Origin: CALGYY01 sp963678485 | GTDB lineage: Bacteria > Bacteroidota > Bacteroidia > Bacteroidales > CAIWKO01 | Direction of reading: 5' to 3' | Length of the DNA: 64,000 bases | Assembly (NCBI GenBank): GCA_963678485.1 | Contig: OY782882.1 | Coordinates: forward strand, 4,402,001 to 4,466,000 | In this document: positions 42,138 to 50,916 of the stretch, one piece after another | How the letters are laid out: the number at the start of each line of letters is the position of its first letter | Position numbering within the stretch: the first letter of the stretch is position 1 | Position numbers and translations under genes: made by a program | Notes under the pieces: model-generated | Database searches by the model: none | The model's input: only the letters and a program-made list of their open reading frames with translations | Told to the model about the DNA's origin: nothing

Positions 42138-44651
42138 TTAGCGTGGCTGATTTAGATAATGCAGATTTAGCGCGGCAGACGGAGAGGTAATGGAGGTGGA
42201 AAAAATGCTGCGGTTAGCCCATGGCATAAGGTCTAAATAATTTTCATTGAAGAGAAGTTCATCTTTGTTGCAATCGATCCACAAATTGAATACTGGAATA
42301 TCGGTGCTAAGGATAAAGTTTCGTCGATTGCCAATCATTGGATTTTCTTTTATGTAAATCCGGGCTAATGGTTGTTTGTAATTTCCTGGCCGGCAGAAAA
42401 AGTACTTGTTTGATGCAATGATTTTTTCGCTATTGCTAATGGAAGCATAAATAAACGTACTTGTACTATCGTAACTTGATTGCAGCTTTTTCAGCGAAAG
42501 CGTAGTGAGAACCATTGAACTGCTTGCTGGTAAACGAATCTGAGTGCTTTGCGACCACAGAATTTTTCCAAGGTTTGAGCTCACCAAAATGTTGAGTGTC
42601 GCATCGATGCTGGAGAGACTGTCAGAAATCCCATACAGTGCAAGGCTGTCGTTCTTTTGTACAAACGACAAAATGCATGGTTGGTAAAGTTGCTTTACCA
42701 GATATTGGGCGGGTTTCCATCGTCCATAATAATCGCTGGTTGACCATGAGATAACCGGCCAGCAATCGTTAAGCTGCCAGTATAATGTTCCCATACAATA
42801 GGGTTTTGCTCTGCGTTGTGCTTCAATGGCGATACGCATAGCATCAGCCTGTAAGGTTTGGCTTAATCGCGCGTACTCCCAAAAGTCAGTTGGTTCTTTG
42901 TAATTACGCTGCATTGCGTGACTAATAAGTTCAAAGCCACGAGGATGTTTTTCATGATTCTTCAATGCGGGAGAATTCCAGATTGAATCGCCGCTTATCC
43001 CAAAGGCTTCAATCGTCACACTATCTGGAAAGCCCTGAAAGCCATATTCGCTCATAAAGCGCGGCACTTTCTTATTGTAAACTTCAAAAGCTTCATCGCC
43101 CCACCATATGCCCCAATAGTGCGAGTCTCCATGAGTCATACTTTCTTTTCTTCCCCATCCGTTGAGCGGAGATGATGGATGATAGGGCCGCTCTGGATCG
43201 AGGGTGTGCAGAACTTCAGGAATGAGCTTAAGAAATAGTTGTTGGTAATCGTTGGCAATTCGCACCGAATCGGTCGCAGAATAGCCAAATTGTTTTTGCA
43301 TTCCCCAATTATTCCAACCTTCATCAATTTCATTATTTCCGCACCAGAGCGCAAGACTTGCGTGATTGCGCAAGCGGATTATTTGCTGACTCACTTCCTC
43401 TTTTACATTACTCAAAAAGCCACTATCACCGGGATACATTGCACAGGCAAACATGAAATCCTGCCAAATCATAATACCGGATTCATCGCATAAATCGAAA
43501 AATTTATCATGCAAATAAAAACCTCCACCCCAAATCCGAAGCATGTTCATATTACTCTGCTTTGCAGTATTCACAAGCACTGCATAGTTTTGATCGCTTA
43601 TGCGTGATGGGAAAATATCCGGGGGGATAATGTTACTTCCCTTGATAAATAAAGGAATACCGTTTACACGGAAAAGAAAACTTTGTCCGGCATCGTCATT
43701 AGTCTGCACCAATTCAATCGTGCGAAGTCCTGTTCTTAATGCTACAGAATCAATAACCTTTGAACCAATGCGACATTTAATCTCGAAATTATAAAGGTGC
43801 GGATTGCCCATTCCATTGGGCCACCAACGTTCCGGTTTCTCGAGGTGATATGGAAGGCTTAGCAAGGATTGACCTTTGGAAACTGCGAATTCTTTACTAT
43901 TCACCAAAGTGCCGTCGTTCCAGAGTTCCAGACTTAGTTTTCCTTCGTATGTGCTATTGAGCTGTGTGTTGAATTGCAAATCTGCAGATGCTGAATCAAG
44001 GTGTAATTGCTTAAAAGCAACATTCTGCATTTGAAGAGTATTCCATCCAACAATGCTTACATTTTTCCAGATGCCCATGGTAACTTGCTTTGGACCCCAG
44101 TCCCAGCCAAATTGGTATGGTGCTTTACGCACCATCACCCGCTCATCGTAGGGCAGGGAGGTAGCTAGTTTTTGGTAAAGGGTTTTGGCCATTCTTGTTG
44201 CCGAAAAGAAATGTACCTCAAGACTATTCTCACCATAATGAAGCAGGCTTTTACATGGAATCGTCCAACTCCGAAACATATTATCGCAATGCTGCAATTT
44301 TACTCCGTTTAAGTAAATGTCGGCGTAGGTATCTACTCCTTCAAAGAACAAATAGATATTTTGGTAAGTCATCAGTTTTGCATCCGGAGAAAAAAAAGTC
44401 CGGTAGGTCCAGTCACTCTGCTCAACCCATTCAACCTCCTGTTCATTATTTGCTTTCAGAGGATCAGGGATCATTCCGTTCTTTAGCAGGTCGGTATGTA
44501 TGCAACCAGGAACAGTTGCGGGTTTCCATGCTTCGCTGCCTGCACTACAAAAGCTCCATTCGTTGTTAAGATTCTGAATATGGCTCTGAGCAAGAGTTTG
44601 CGATAAGCAAGCTATTAAAACAAGGATGAATATTAGAAGTCGTTTTCTCAT
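42138..44651 (-). CDS. Beta-mannosidase, GH2
   Basis: An 837-aa secreted glycosidase. Signal peptide 1-21 (TLAQ), sugar-binding domain (about 25-200), Ig-like domain (about 205-310) and TIM-barrel catalytic domain (about 315-640) with acid/base Glu441 in WCGNNEIDEGW and nucleophile Glu535 in MSEYGFQGFP. The SEYGFQ motif and the opening WSFCSAGSEAWKPATVPGCIHTDLL are typical of beta-mannosidases rather than beta-galactosidases. It would cut the Man-beta-1,4-GlcNAc link of N-glycan cores. Its start overlaps the cutC stop by 4 bases, in an operon HAD-cutC-GH2. Confidence 0.93.
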   Translation of the reverse strand: MRKRLLIFILVLIACLSQTLAQSHIQNLNNEWSFCSAGSEAWKPATVPGCIHTDLLKNGMIPDPLKANNEQEVEWVEQSDWTYRTFFSPDAKLMTYQNIYLFFEGVDTYADIYLNGVKLQHCDNMFRSWTIPCKSLLHYGENSLEVHFFSATRMAKTLYQKLATSLPYDERVMVRKAPYQFGWDWGPKQVTMGIWKNVSIVGWNTLQMQNVAFKQLHLDSASADLQFNTQLNSTYEGKLSLELWNDGTLVNSKEFAVSKGQSLLSLPYHLEKPERWWPNGMGNPHLYNFEIKCRIGSKVIDSVALRTGLRTIELVQTNDDAGQSFLFRVNGIPLFIKGSNIIPPDIFPSRISDQNYAVLVNTAKQSNMNMLRIWGGGFYLHDKFFDLCDESGIMIWQDFMFACAMYPGDSGFLSNVKEEVSQQIIRLRNHASLALWCGNNEIDEGWNNWGMQKQFGYSATDSVRIANDYQQLFLKLIPEVLHTLDPERPYHPSSPLNGWGRKESMTHGDSHYWGIWWGDEAFEVYNKKVPRFMSEYGFQGFPDSVTIEAFGISGDSIWNSPALKNHEKHPRGFELISHAMQRNYKEPTDFWEYARLSQTLQADAMRIAIEAQRRAKPYCMGTLYWQLNDCWPVISWSTSDYYGRWKPAQYLVKQLYQPCILSFVQKNDSLALYGISDSLSSIDATLNILVSSNLGKILWSQSTQIRLPASSSMVLTTLSLKKLQSSYDSTSTFIYASISNSEKIIASNKYFFCRPGNYKQPLARIYIKENPMIGNRRNFILSTDIPVFNLWIDCNKDELLFNENYLDLMPWANRSIFSTSITSPSAALNLHYLNQPR

Positions 44652-45370
44652 TTCAGAAGTTCTGTTTTTTTAATGACTTCCTGAAGACGCTTCCCTGAAA
44701 TGGTGAGTAAGGTTGAGTTTGTTGAAAGCGATTCAAGGCAATATTCTTTGGATGAAGATTGCCGTAGCGACATATGATATTCTTTTGCACGTGTACATTT
44801 GAATAATTCGGCAAGATTACTTTCGTTGATTCCTGCTCCCGGCATGATTATGATCCTGTCCTTCGCTGCTTTAATATATGATGCAATATTGAAACGCCCT
44901 TCAAAGGCTGACATCATTTGTCCGGATGTGAGTATGCGTTTATAGCCCATTTCGGTGATTTGCTCCACTGCCTTCGTTGGATCGGGCGTAACATCAAATG
45001 CACGATGAAAGGTAGAATCTAAGGGCTGTATTGCATTGAGAAATTTTTTGGATGTATCTATATCAATAGAGCCATCCTTGTTGAGTGCACCAATGACGAT
45101 GCCCGCCACGCCTGCATTCTTGCAAAATTCAATATCGTGCAACATACTGGAAATCTCATCGTCGCTATAGTGAAAATTTCCGGGTCGTGGACGAATCAAC
45201 ACATTTACTGGTATCTTCAAGGCCTTAACCACCGAAAGTATAGTTCCTTGTGATGGAGTTAAACCGCCTTCAGCGAGACCAGCGCAAAGCTCAATACGAT
45301 GCGCACCATACTCTTCCGCAATCAGCGCCGATCCTAAGGAATCGGTGCATATTTCAATAATTACTGACAT
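44648..45370 (-). CDS. cutC: CutC family protein
   Basis: A 240-aa cytoplasmic TIM-barrel protein. IEICTDSLGSALIAEEYGAHRIELCAGLAEGGLTPS, PVNVLIRPRPGNFHYSDDE and IVIGALNKDGSIDI are all family signatures. CutC was named for copper homeostasis in E. coli, but its biochemical role is unsettled. Here it overlaps a GH2 beta-mannosidase gene by 4 bases and the HAD gene by 10 bases, suggesting a role in sugar metabolism rather than copper. No metal transporter is nearby. Confidence 0.92.
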   Translation of the reverse strand: MSVIIEICTDSLGSALIAEEYGAHRIELCAGLAEGGLTPSQGTILSVVKALKIPVNVLIRPRPGNFHYSDDEISSMLHDIEFCKNAGVAGIVIGALNKDGSIDIDTSKKFLNAIQPLDSTFHRAFDVTPDPTKAVEQITEMGYKRILTSGQMMSAFEGRFNIASYIKAAKDRIIIMPGAGINESNLAELFKCTRAKEYHMSLRQSSSKEYCLESLSTNSTLLTISGKRLQEVIKKTELLK

Positions 45371-45864
45371 GACAATTCAATAGATTTTATTTGTTCCGGT
45401 AATGTGTCCATGGTGGTAATCACAGCATCTGCATCTGGAAATACACCCGAAATTTTCTTTTCATTAAAAAGCACTGTGAACAGGCCTGCCTGCTTGGCAC
45501 CAACAATGTCTTTGTTGTAAAGGTTTCCAATATGTATGCATTCGTTCTCGCGCATTCCAAGATAAGAAGCTATTTTCCTGAAAAACTCAGGGTCGGGTTT
45601 TTCTACACCCAAATCTTTCGACGAGGTGAAATGTTGAAAATATTTTTCTACATCAACCCTTGCCAGTGCTTTACGCATTTTCTCTGTATCACTCACTCCT
45701 GCATTGGTAGCGATTACACAAAGGTATTTCTGCGAAAGCGATTTTAAAACCCCCTCTACACCTGGTATTAATTCCACCTTTTCCCACTCAGCCATTGGAC
45801 CGTCTTGTTCAGGGAAATCGCGCATTACAGTGTCGCCCCAATCGAAGATTATTGCCTTAATCAT
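45361..45864 (-). CDS. HAD-family hydrolase with unusual DxG motif I
   Basis: A 167-aa cytoplasmic hydrolase of the haloacid dehalogenase superfamily. Motif I is FDWGDTV: the nucleophile Asp8 is present, but the position two residues later, normally the acid/base Asp of phosphatases, is Gly. Motif II is in CVIATNAG, motif III is the Lys in DLGVEKPDPEFF, and motif IV is CIHIGNLYNKDIVGAKQAG, where GN replaces the usual GD. It may be a phosphatase with altered chemistry or an inactive relative. It overlaps cutC by 10 bases. Confidence 0.82.
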   Translation of the reverse strand: MIKAIIFDWGDTVMRDFPEQDGPMAEWEKVELIPGVEGVLKSLSQKYLCVIATNAGVSDTEKMRKALARVDVEKYFQHFTSSKDLGVEKPDPEFFRKIASYLGMRENECIHIGNLYNKDIVGAKQAGLFTVLFNEKKISGVFPDADAVITTMDTLPEQIKSIELSCQ

Positions 45865-45891
45865 TTAATTGATTTTTTAATGAATGCTGTA

Positions 45892-46818
45892 TTAATGTGA
45901 AAGATTGAGCAAAATATTATTAAGAACATCTTGATATACTTCATTTTTATTTAATTCATTCAGCATCTCGTGACGGCCACCTTCATATAATTTTACACTT
46001 ACATTTTTAAGTCCTGCCTTTCGAAATTTTTCAGCCGCGAGGCTAACACCTTTTCCGTAATTGCCCACAGGATCCTCTTTTCCAGAATACAAATAAATTG
46101 GAAGGTCTTTGCGGATGGTTTGCATACTCTTCAAATTATTAATAACCTTTAGTGCAGAAAGCAGGTCGATAAAAAATGAGGTTGTACAAATAAATCCACA
46201 GTAGTCATCAGCAATATATGCCTGTACAATGCTTTCATCATGGCTAAGCCAATCGAAAGCTGTCTTTGGTTGTAGAATGTTTTTATTAAATGCACCGAAC
46301 GACATACTGTCGAGTAAATGGTCGGGTTTTCTTTTACCAATAAACCAGCTTTTTATGTGGGCCAGTGCCAGTCCAGCATTCAGCAATAAGCTTGAATGAG
46401 ATGCAGTTCCTGACAGTATACAGGCAGCTATAGTATCGCTGTATTTGCTAATGTAACTGCGCGACAGGAATGAGCCCATGCTATGTCCCAGTAGGATAAT
46501 CGGACAATCAGTATATTCTTTTTTAATGATACTGTTGAGCTGGTGCATATCATCAACCACAAGGTTCCACCCTTCATGCTCAGCAAAATAACCCCTTTTT
46601 TCAAGGCTCCCGGCTGTCTGGCCATGTCCGCGGTGATCGTTGGCAAACACAGCTATACCAAGACTGCTGAGAAAGCGAGCAAAATCATCGTATCGTTGAG
46701 CGTGCTCAGCCATACCATGTGCAATTTGTACACATGCTACAGCCTTTTGTTGAGGAGCCCAGTGCCAGGCATGAATTACTTGATTATCGCTGCTTGTAAA
46801 AGTAAAATGTGTGCTCAT
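45892..46818 (-). CDS. Alpha/beta hydrolase (monoacylglycerol lipase-like)
   Basis: A 308-aa serine hydrolase without a signal peptide. The oxyanion region is CVQIAHGMAEHAQRYDDFARFL, NDHRGHGQTAG follows, the nucleophile Ser113 is in LLGHSMGSFLSR, the Asp is in SGKEDPVGNYG, and the His is in GGRHEMLNE. This set is typical of the monoglyceride-lipase/lysophospholipase group. It ends 27 bases before the HAD gene start. Given the lysoplasmalogenase gene upstream (46919), a lipid-turnover role fits, but the substrate is not defined by sequence. Confidence 0.9.
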   Translation of the reverse strand: MSTHFTFTSSDNQVIHAWHWAPQQKAVACVQIAHGMAEHAQRYDDFARFLSSLGIAVFANDHRGHGQTAGSLEKRGYFAEHEGWNLVVDDMHQLNSIIKKEYTDCPIILLGHSMGSFLSRSYISKYSDTIAACILSGTASHSSLLLNAGLALAHIKSWFIGKRKPDHLLDSMSFGAFNKNILQPKTAFDWLSHDESIVQAYIADDYCGFICTTSFFIDLLSALKVINNLKSMQTIRKDLPIYLYSGKEDPVGNYGKGVSLAAEKFRKAGLKNVSVKLYEGGRHEMLNELNKNEVYQDVLNNILLNLSH

Positions 46819-46918
46819 CTTCAGGCTGTATTTATATATGGATGATTGTTCTGCGAATTATTGAATCGGCTAAGCCATGGCAAAAATAGCGAAAGTATTG
46901 TTGAAGGGAAATGAGGTT

Positions 46919-47590
46919 TTATAAAAGCGGGATCATTAAACCGAGGATAATACAGACCTCGGCAATGACGTAGGTTAGCATGATAAGCACACCGGAATAA
47001 CGAAAATCTTTTTTAAAGCGCGACCATGCTATGAAGAAATCAGACAGCAGGAAGAATCCTGCACCTATAATGGTTTGCCATACTTTGTAATTTGGAGCAT
47101 TTCCGAATCTAAGCAATGATGCATATAGTAAGCTTGTTCCTGCCAACATATAAAATCCAGCAATCCATTTGAATTTTCCAAAGTTCTTTACAAGAATGCT
47201 GAAAGCAATCACTGCCGGAAGAAACGCAGGAATGATGGGCCACAGGAACTCGTTCATACTAAGCGCTGCGATATCGATCGATTGTATTATAGCAATCACA
47301 TATAGGAAATGGCCACACATAAAGGAGATGGCTCCTATACGAAAGCACGTATTGTTGGAGTAGAAGAGAAGGAGTACATCACCGACAAGGGCACAACACA
47401 ATGCTGCCACTATGAACCAGTCTGTCGCTGGTTGCATGATCAGATAAAATGCTGCAATCATTGGAATAAGCAGCGGTTTCGAGTAATATCTTAGTATATC
47501 ATTATCACGTGCTTCTGCCCATAGATTGAGAATTAATGCAATGGCGAATAGGCTGTAAATAATATATTGTTCGGTCACAAACATATTCAA
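46919..47590 (-). CDS. Lysoplasmalogenase (YhhN/TMEM86 family)
   Basis: A 223-aa integral membrane protein with about seven to eight hydrophobic spans. The segments CALVGDVLLLFY, FRIGAISFMCGHFLYVIAI and LLSDFFIAWSRF carry the family's conserved Asp and His residues. Relatives cut the vinyl-ether bond of lysoplasmalogens. The start overlaps the stop of the YggS gene by 4 bases. Whether this organism makes plasmalogens is unknown, so another lysolipid-type substrate is possible. Confidence 0.87.
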   Translation of the reverse strand: MNMFVTEQYIIYSLFAIALILNLWAEARDNDILRYYSKPLLIPMIAAFYLIMQPATDWFIVAALCCALVGDVLLLFYSNNTCFRIGAISFMCGHFLYVIAIIQSIDIAALSMNEFLWPIIPAFLPAVIAFSILVKNFGKFKWIAGFYMLAGTSLLYASLLRFGNAPNYKVWQTIIGAGFFLLSDFFIAWSRFKKDFRYSGVLIMLTYVIAEVCIILGLMIPLL

Positions 47591-48258
47591 TGAATATTAC
47601 GTTCTCCAAAAATTGCAGTTCCTACGCGCACCATGGTTGATCCTTCTTCAATTGCAATTTGATAATCATGCGACATCCCCATGGAAAGTTCACAAAACTC
47701 CTTATGTTCAATAAAAAAGTTGTTTTTAAGAAAATCGAAACTAGATTTCAATTGAGCAAATTCAGCGCGTACTTTATTCATATCATCGATAAAACTTGCC
47801 ATCCCCATTACACCAATGATACGAATGTTCTGCAGCTCTTTGTATTCGGTTGAATTCAACAGTTCAATTGCTTCTTCCAGCGATAATCCAAACTTAGTTT
47901 CTTCAAGTGCAATATGAAACTGTAGCAAACAATCGATTACACGACCATTCTTTTGTGCCTCTTTATTTACTTCAATTAAGAGTTTAAGGCTGTCAATACT
48001 ATGAATCAACGTGACGAAAGGCGCGATATATTTGACTTTGTTTGTTTGCAAATGGCCAATGAAGTGCCAGCGGACATCATCAGGTAGCTGAGGCGCTTTG
48101 CCGGAACACTCCTGCGCTTTGTTTTCCCCAAAATCGCGTTGCCCTGCCTGATAAGCCTCCAACAAGGCTTCCACAGCCTGGAACTTCGAAACTGCAATCA
48201 GGCGCACATGTGCAGGAAGATGCATTTCAATTTCCTTTATATGTCGGGCAATACACAT
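47587..48258 (-). CDS. YggS-family PLP-binding protein
   Basis: A 223-aa PLP homeostasis protein with an alanine-racemase-like barrel. The PLP lysine is K25 in LIAVSKF, and FGENKAQE, WHFIGHLQTNKVKYI and the late ELSMGMSHDYQIAIEEGSTMVRVGTAIFGER are conserved. It buffers PLP and affects amino-acid pools but has no known catalytic activity. It is the first gene of a two-gene unit with the lysoplasmalogenase. Confidence 0.94.
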   Translation of the reverse strand: MCIARHIKEIEMHLPAHVRLIAVSKFQAVEALLEAYQAGQRDFGENKAQECSGKAPQLPDDVRWHFIGHLQTNKVKYIAPFVTLIHSIDSLKLLIEVNKEAQKNGRVIDCLLQFHIALEETKFGLSLEEAIELLNSTEYKELQNIRIIGVMGMASFIDDMNKVRAEFAQLKSSFDFLKNNFFIEHKEFCELSMGMSHDYQIAIEEGSTMVRVGTAIFGERNIH

Positions 48259-48300
48259 GGGTTGTTAATTTGGGTGTAAATTTAACATTTTCTTAATTTG

Positions 48301-48410
48301 GAAGACACAAAGAGAATTTTTTTTGGAGGCACAGAAGGCACAAAGGGATTTTTAGGCCACAAAGACACTAAGACACAAAGGGATTTGGGCAATTAAGACA
48401 CGAAGGCATG
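48301..48410. repeat. Degenerate tandem repeats of a CACAAAG-type unit
   Basis: Within a 269-base gap, short related units recur: GACACAAAG (48304), GGCACAAAG (48337), CCACAAAG (near 48357), GACACTAAG, GACACAAAG (48372) and GACACGAAGG. Two copies continue as GGGATTT. The units have a period of about 9 bases, with larger gaps near 33-35. No open frame crosses it. Such CACAAAG-type repeats occur between genes in some bacterial genomes; no function is known to me. Confidence 0.6.
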
Positions 48411-48527
48411 CTTTAGAATCAGCGTCACTTTGTGCAATGACCTCAGTGAATACGAAAATAGAATCAGAAACTTGAATATAAGGTGGCTAATTAATCACAT
48501 GCCAATTAGCTGATTAAATAAATGCGG

Positions 48528-49199
48528 CTACCATAAAAATGGAATGAGTCTAAAACGGGTTTTTTTAGAGTATTCAAGATACCCATTCAATTCATTTTTC
48601 AGGGTTTGATCTTCAAGATAGGTTCTGGTAAAAAGAAGGATTATTGATAATCCAGCAGGAATGATGCTCCATAACGAGCCAAAGAGTAAGGGAAAGCCGA
48701 CGGATTGAATAAGATTTCCAAGGTATGCTGGGTGACGAACCACTTTATACAGACCAGACTCACAAACTGTATGGCCTCTTTCGCTCTGAATTCGAACTGT
48801 GCTGGAAAAGAACTTATTCTGTTTTTGCGCAATCAGAAACAATAGTTGTCCAACAATGGTAAAAATTATCCCAAGACCATATAGTATTACTGGAAAATCG
48901 GGGGACCATAAGAAACGGCCTGAGTCGAGTCCGCCAATAACATACATTCCCATTGTTGCGAAAAATGATAAACCTAAAATCGTCTTATCCCATTTTTTTG
49001 CATTTGCCCCAGGTTTTGAACGCTCTTTCATCAGATCAGAATCCAGTCGGAATGCTGTGAAGTTTAATATGAACATGATAAGCCCTATACTTAGATAGAC
49101 TAAACCCTGCCAGTAATCCACATGTCCCGCACTTATAAAAATGATGGAAAAGAAGATTATAGCGCCGAATGCTTGTTTCAAGAAAAGACCTGATTTCAT
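48528..49199 (-). CDS. Isoprenylcysteine carboxyl methyltransferase-like (ICMT/PEMT) membrane protein
   Basis: A 223-aa membrane protein with five or six spans. ATG 49199 (MKSGLFLKQAFGAIIFF) is preferred over 49310, since the longer form would overlap the divergent regulator's promoter. The C-terminal VCESGLYKVVRHPAYLGNLI and RTYLEDQTLKNELNGYLEYSKKTRFRLIPFLW match the SAM-binding RHPxY...E...L region of ICMT/PEMT-like enzymes, which methylate small or lipid substrates. The gene is divergent from a MocR regulator across 125 bases, so it may be its target. Confidence 0.82.
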   Translation of the reverse strand: MKSGLFLKQAFGAIIFFSIIFISAGHVDYWQGLVYLSIGLIMFILNFTAFRLDSDLMKERSKPGANAKKWDKTILGLSFFATMGMYVIGGLDSGRFLWSPDFPVILYGLGIIFTIVGQLLFLIAQKQNKFFSSTVRIQSERGHTVCESGLYKVVRHPAYLGNLIQSVGFPLLFGSLWSIIPAGLSIILLFTRTYLEDQTLKNELNGYLEYSKKTRFRLIPFLW

Positions 49200-49239
49200 A
49201 TCATTAAGATTTTGGATTTGATAAACGATGATAGGCCGA

Positions 49240-49251
49240 CAAAATATTTTG
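49240..49251. promoter_or_regulatory. Perfect palindrome between the methyltransferase and MocR genes
   Basis: CAAAATATTTTG is a perfect 12-base palindrome in the shared promoter region, 41 bases upstream of the methyltransferase ATG on one side and 46 bases from the MocR -7 element on the other. It could be a regulator site; AT-rich chance is not excluded. Confidence 0.3.
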
Positions 49252-49271
49252 CAAAGCAATGAAAAAAATGG

Positions 49272-49305
49272 TTGATGAAAAACAACCAATTTGTATTTAT
49301 ATTTG
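49272..49305 (+). promoter_or_regulatory. Promoter of the MocR regulator gene
   Basis: TTG (49272-49274) and TATATTTG (49298-49305), 23 bases apart, match Bacteroidota promoter elements. The position supports translation from ATG 49325 rather than 49259. Confidence 0.5.
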
Positions 49306-49324
49306 CTCAACCAATTACATCAAA

Positions 49325-50791
49325 ATGCTATTAAACATTGACAGACAAAGTAAGAACAGCGTTTTTAATCAGGTTTTTGATCAGATATCGGAATTGATTA
49401 ATAATGGTTCAATGGAGGTCGGATCGAGATTACCATCGACGAGGGAATTGTCTAAGACTTTAGGGTTAAACAGAACTACGGTGATTAGGGTATATGAGGA
49501 ATTGTGGGCACAAGGTTATATTGAAAGCACTCCTGGTTCCTACACTACTGTTAGAAAGCGTAAGCAAATAATTTCAATGAGGCAGGATGAAACGGCAGAG
49601 ACAGTTCAAAGTCAATCAATGTTTAGGGACTCTCTTGGTTTGAGTTACGACCTGATCATGCATTATTTGGAACATGGTTCATCGATTGAAGCTGCAAAAG
49701 TGAATTTCCTGCAACTTTCGCCTGATACGCGATTGCTCGACAAGCAACAGATTAGGGCCTGTATGCGAGATGTGTTGAACGATACTAAAACAAATCCTTT
49801 TGATTTCACTCATGCCAGAGGTTACCCGCCATTAAGGCAGGAAATAGTAAAGCATATGAAATTGCACAATATTGACGCGGATGATAAAAACATTCTTGTC
49901 ACTAATGGTTCGCTGCAAGCATTACAGCTCATCTTTCAGGTGTTTTCTAAACCGGGCGATTATATAGCTATTGAAAGTCCGACATATTCAATCGTTCTGC
50001 ATTTTATAAAAATATTTCAACTGAATGTGGTTGAGATTCCAATGACGAAAGAGGGTATGGATATAGAAGTTTTACAACGAGTAATGGCTGATATTCCGCT
50101 TCGGTTTATTTATACATTGCCAACCTATCAAAATCCGACAGGAATCAGTATGCCTCAGGATAAAAGAGAAAAGCTTCTTCATGTATGTGAGAATAAAGAC
50201 TGTATTATTATTGAGGATAGCACTGAGGAGGAAATGAAGTACTTTGGCAAAGCGCATCTGCCAATTAAATCAATTGATCAAAAAGGTCAGGTGATTTATC
50301 TTGGCGCATTTGCCAAAGTATTTGCCCCTGGATTACGCATTGGTTGGATGATTGGATCACCCGAATGTATCAAAAAACTGACTGTATTAAAATCCATTCT
50401 TGAAATTTCATCAAGTACGATGAATCAAATGTTGCTTTATCATTTCTTTCGCAGAGGGGCATTTGAGCTGCATCTGAGAAAAACAATGAGGGTATTCAGG
50501 CGCCGAATGAAGGTGGCGATTACTGCAATTAAGAAATATGTTCCGGTTGAAAAAATTGAATGGAATGAACCGAATGGAGGTTATATGATTTGGTTTAAAT
50601 TATTAACTAAACCAATAGAAAATATTGAATTTCATTTTGCCAAGTACGGGGTAGTGGTACATAATGGAGCCTATTTTTTCACAAGTAAGCAAGCATTTAA
50701 TTATATCCGCATTTGCATTTCACAAACAAATGAAACGGAGATAGAAGATGGAATAAAAAAAATTGGAAAGGCAGTACAAGCCTTAATTTGA
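49325..50791 (+). CDS. MocR-type GntR regulator with aminotransferase domain
   Basis: A 488-aa regulator. The GntR winged-helix domain (about 1-75) contains VFNQVFDQISELINNGSMEVGSRLPSTRELSKTLGLNRTTVIRVYEELWAQGYI, and the C-terminal part (about 125-488) is a class I aminotransferase fold with LPTYQNPTGISM and the PLP lysine in YLGAFAKVFAPGLRIGWMIG. MocR proteins sense PLP or amino compounds and usually act on a divergent gene, which here is the methyltransferase-like gene. ATG 49325 is chosen because a promoter -7 element lies just before it. Confidence 0.9.
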   Translation: MLLNIDRQSKNSVFNQVFDQISELINNGSMEVGSRLPSTRELSKTLGLNRTTVIRVYEELWAQGYIESTPGSYTTVRKRKQIISMRQDETAETVQSQSMFRDSLGLSYDLIMHYLEHGSSIEAAKVNFLQLSPDTRLLDKQQIRACMRDVLNDTKTNPFDFTHARGYPPLRQEIVKHMKLHNIDADDKNILVTNGSLQALQLIFQVFSKPGDYIAIESPTYSIVLHFIKIFQLNVVEIPMTKEGMDIEVLQRVMADIPLRFIYTLPTYQNPTGISMPQDKREKLLHVCENKDCIIIEDSTEEEMKYFGKAHLPIKSIDQKGQVIYLGAFAKVFAPGLRIGWMIGSPECIKKLTVLKSILEISSSTMNQMLLYHFFRRGAFELHLRKTMRVFRRRMKVAITAIKKYVPVEKIEWNEPNGGYMIWFKLLTKPIENIEFHFAKYGVVVHNGAYFFTSKQAFNYIRICISQTNETEIEDGIKKIGKAVQALI

Positions 50792-50847
50792 CAAGGTTCA
50801 ATATTGTTGTAGGAAAAAAAAATTAGGGAAATTGCCGTATTTTAGTG

Positions 50848-50855
50848 TACTTTTG
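50848..50855 (+). promoter_or_regulatory. Bacteroidota -7 element for the choice-of-anchor protein
   Basis: TACTTTTG matches TAnnTTTG and lies 61 bases before the ATG at 50917. A TTG lies about 13 bases further up, closer than usual, so the -33 is uncertain. Confidence 0.4.
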
Positions 50856-50916
50856 CATACTTGTAAACTGGTGTTTGGTGAAATTTTAATTACTAATTAT
50901 TACTATTTATTACATT

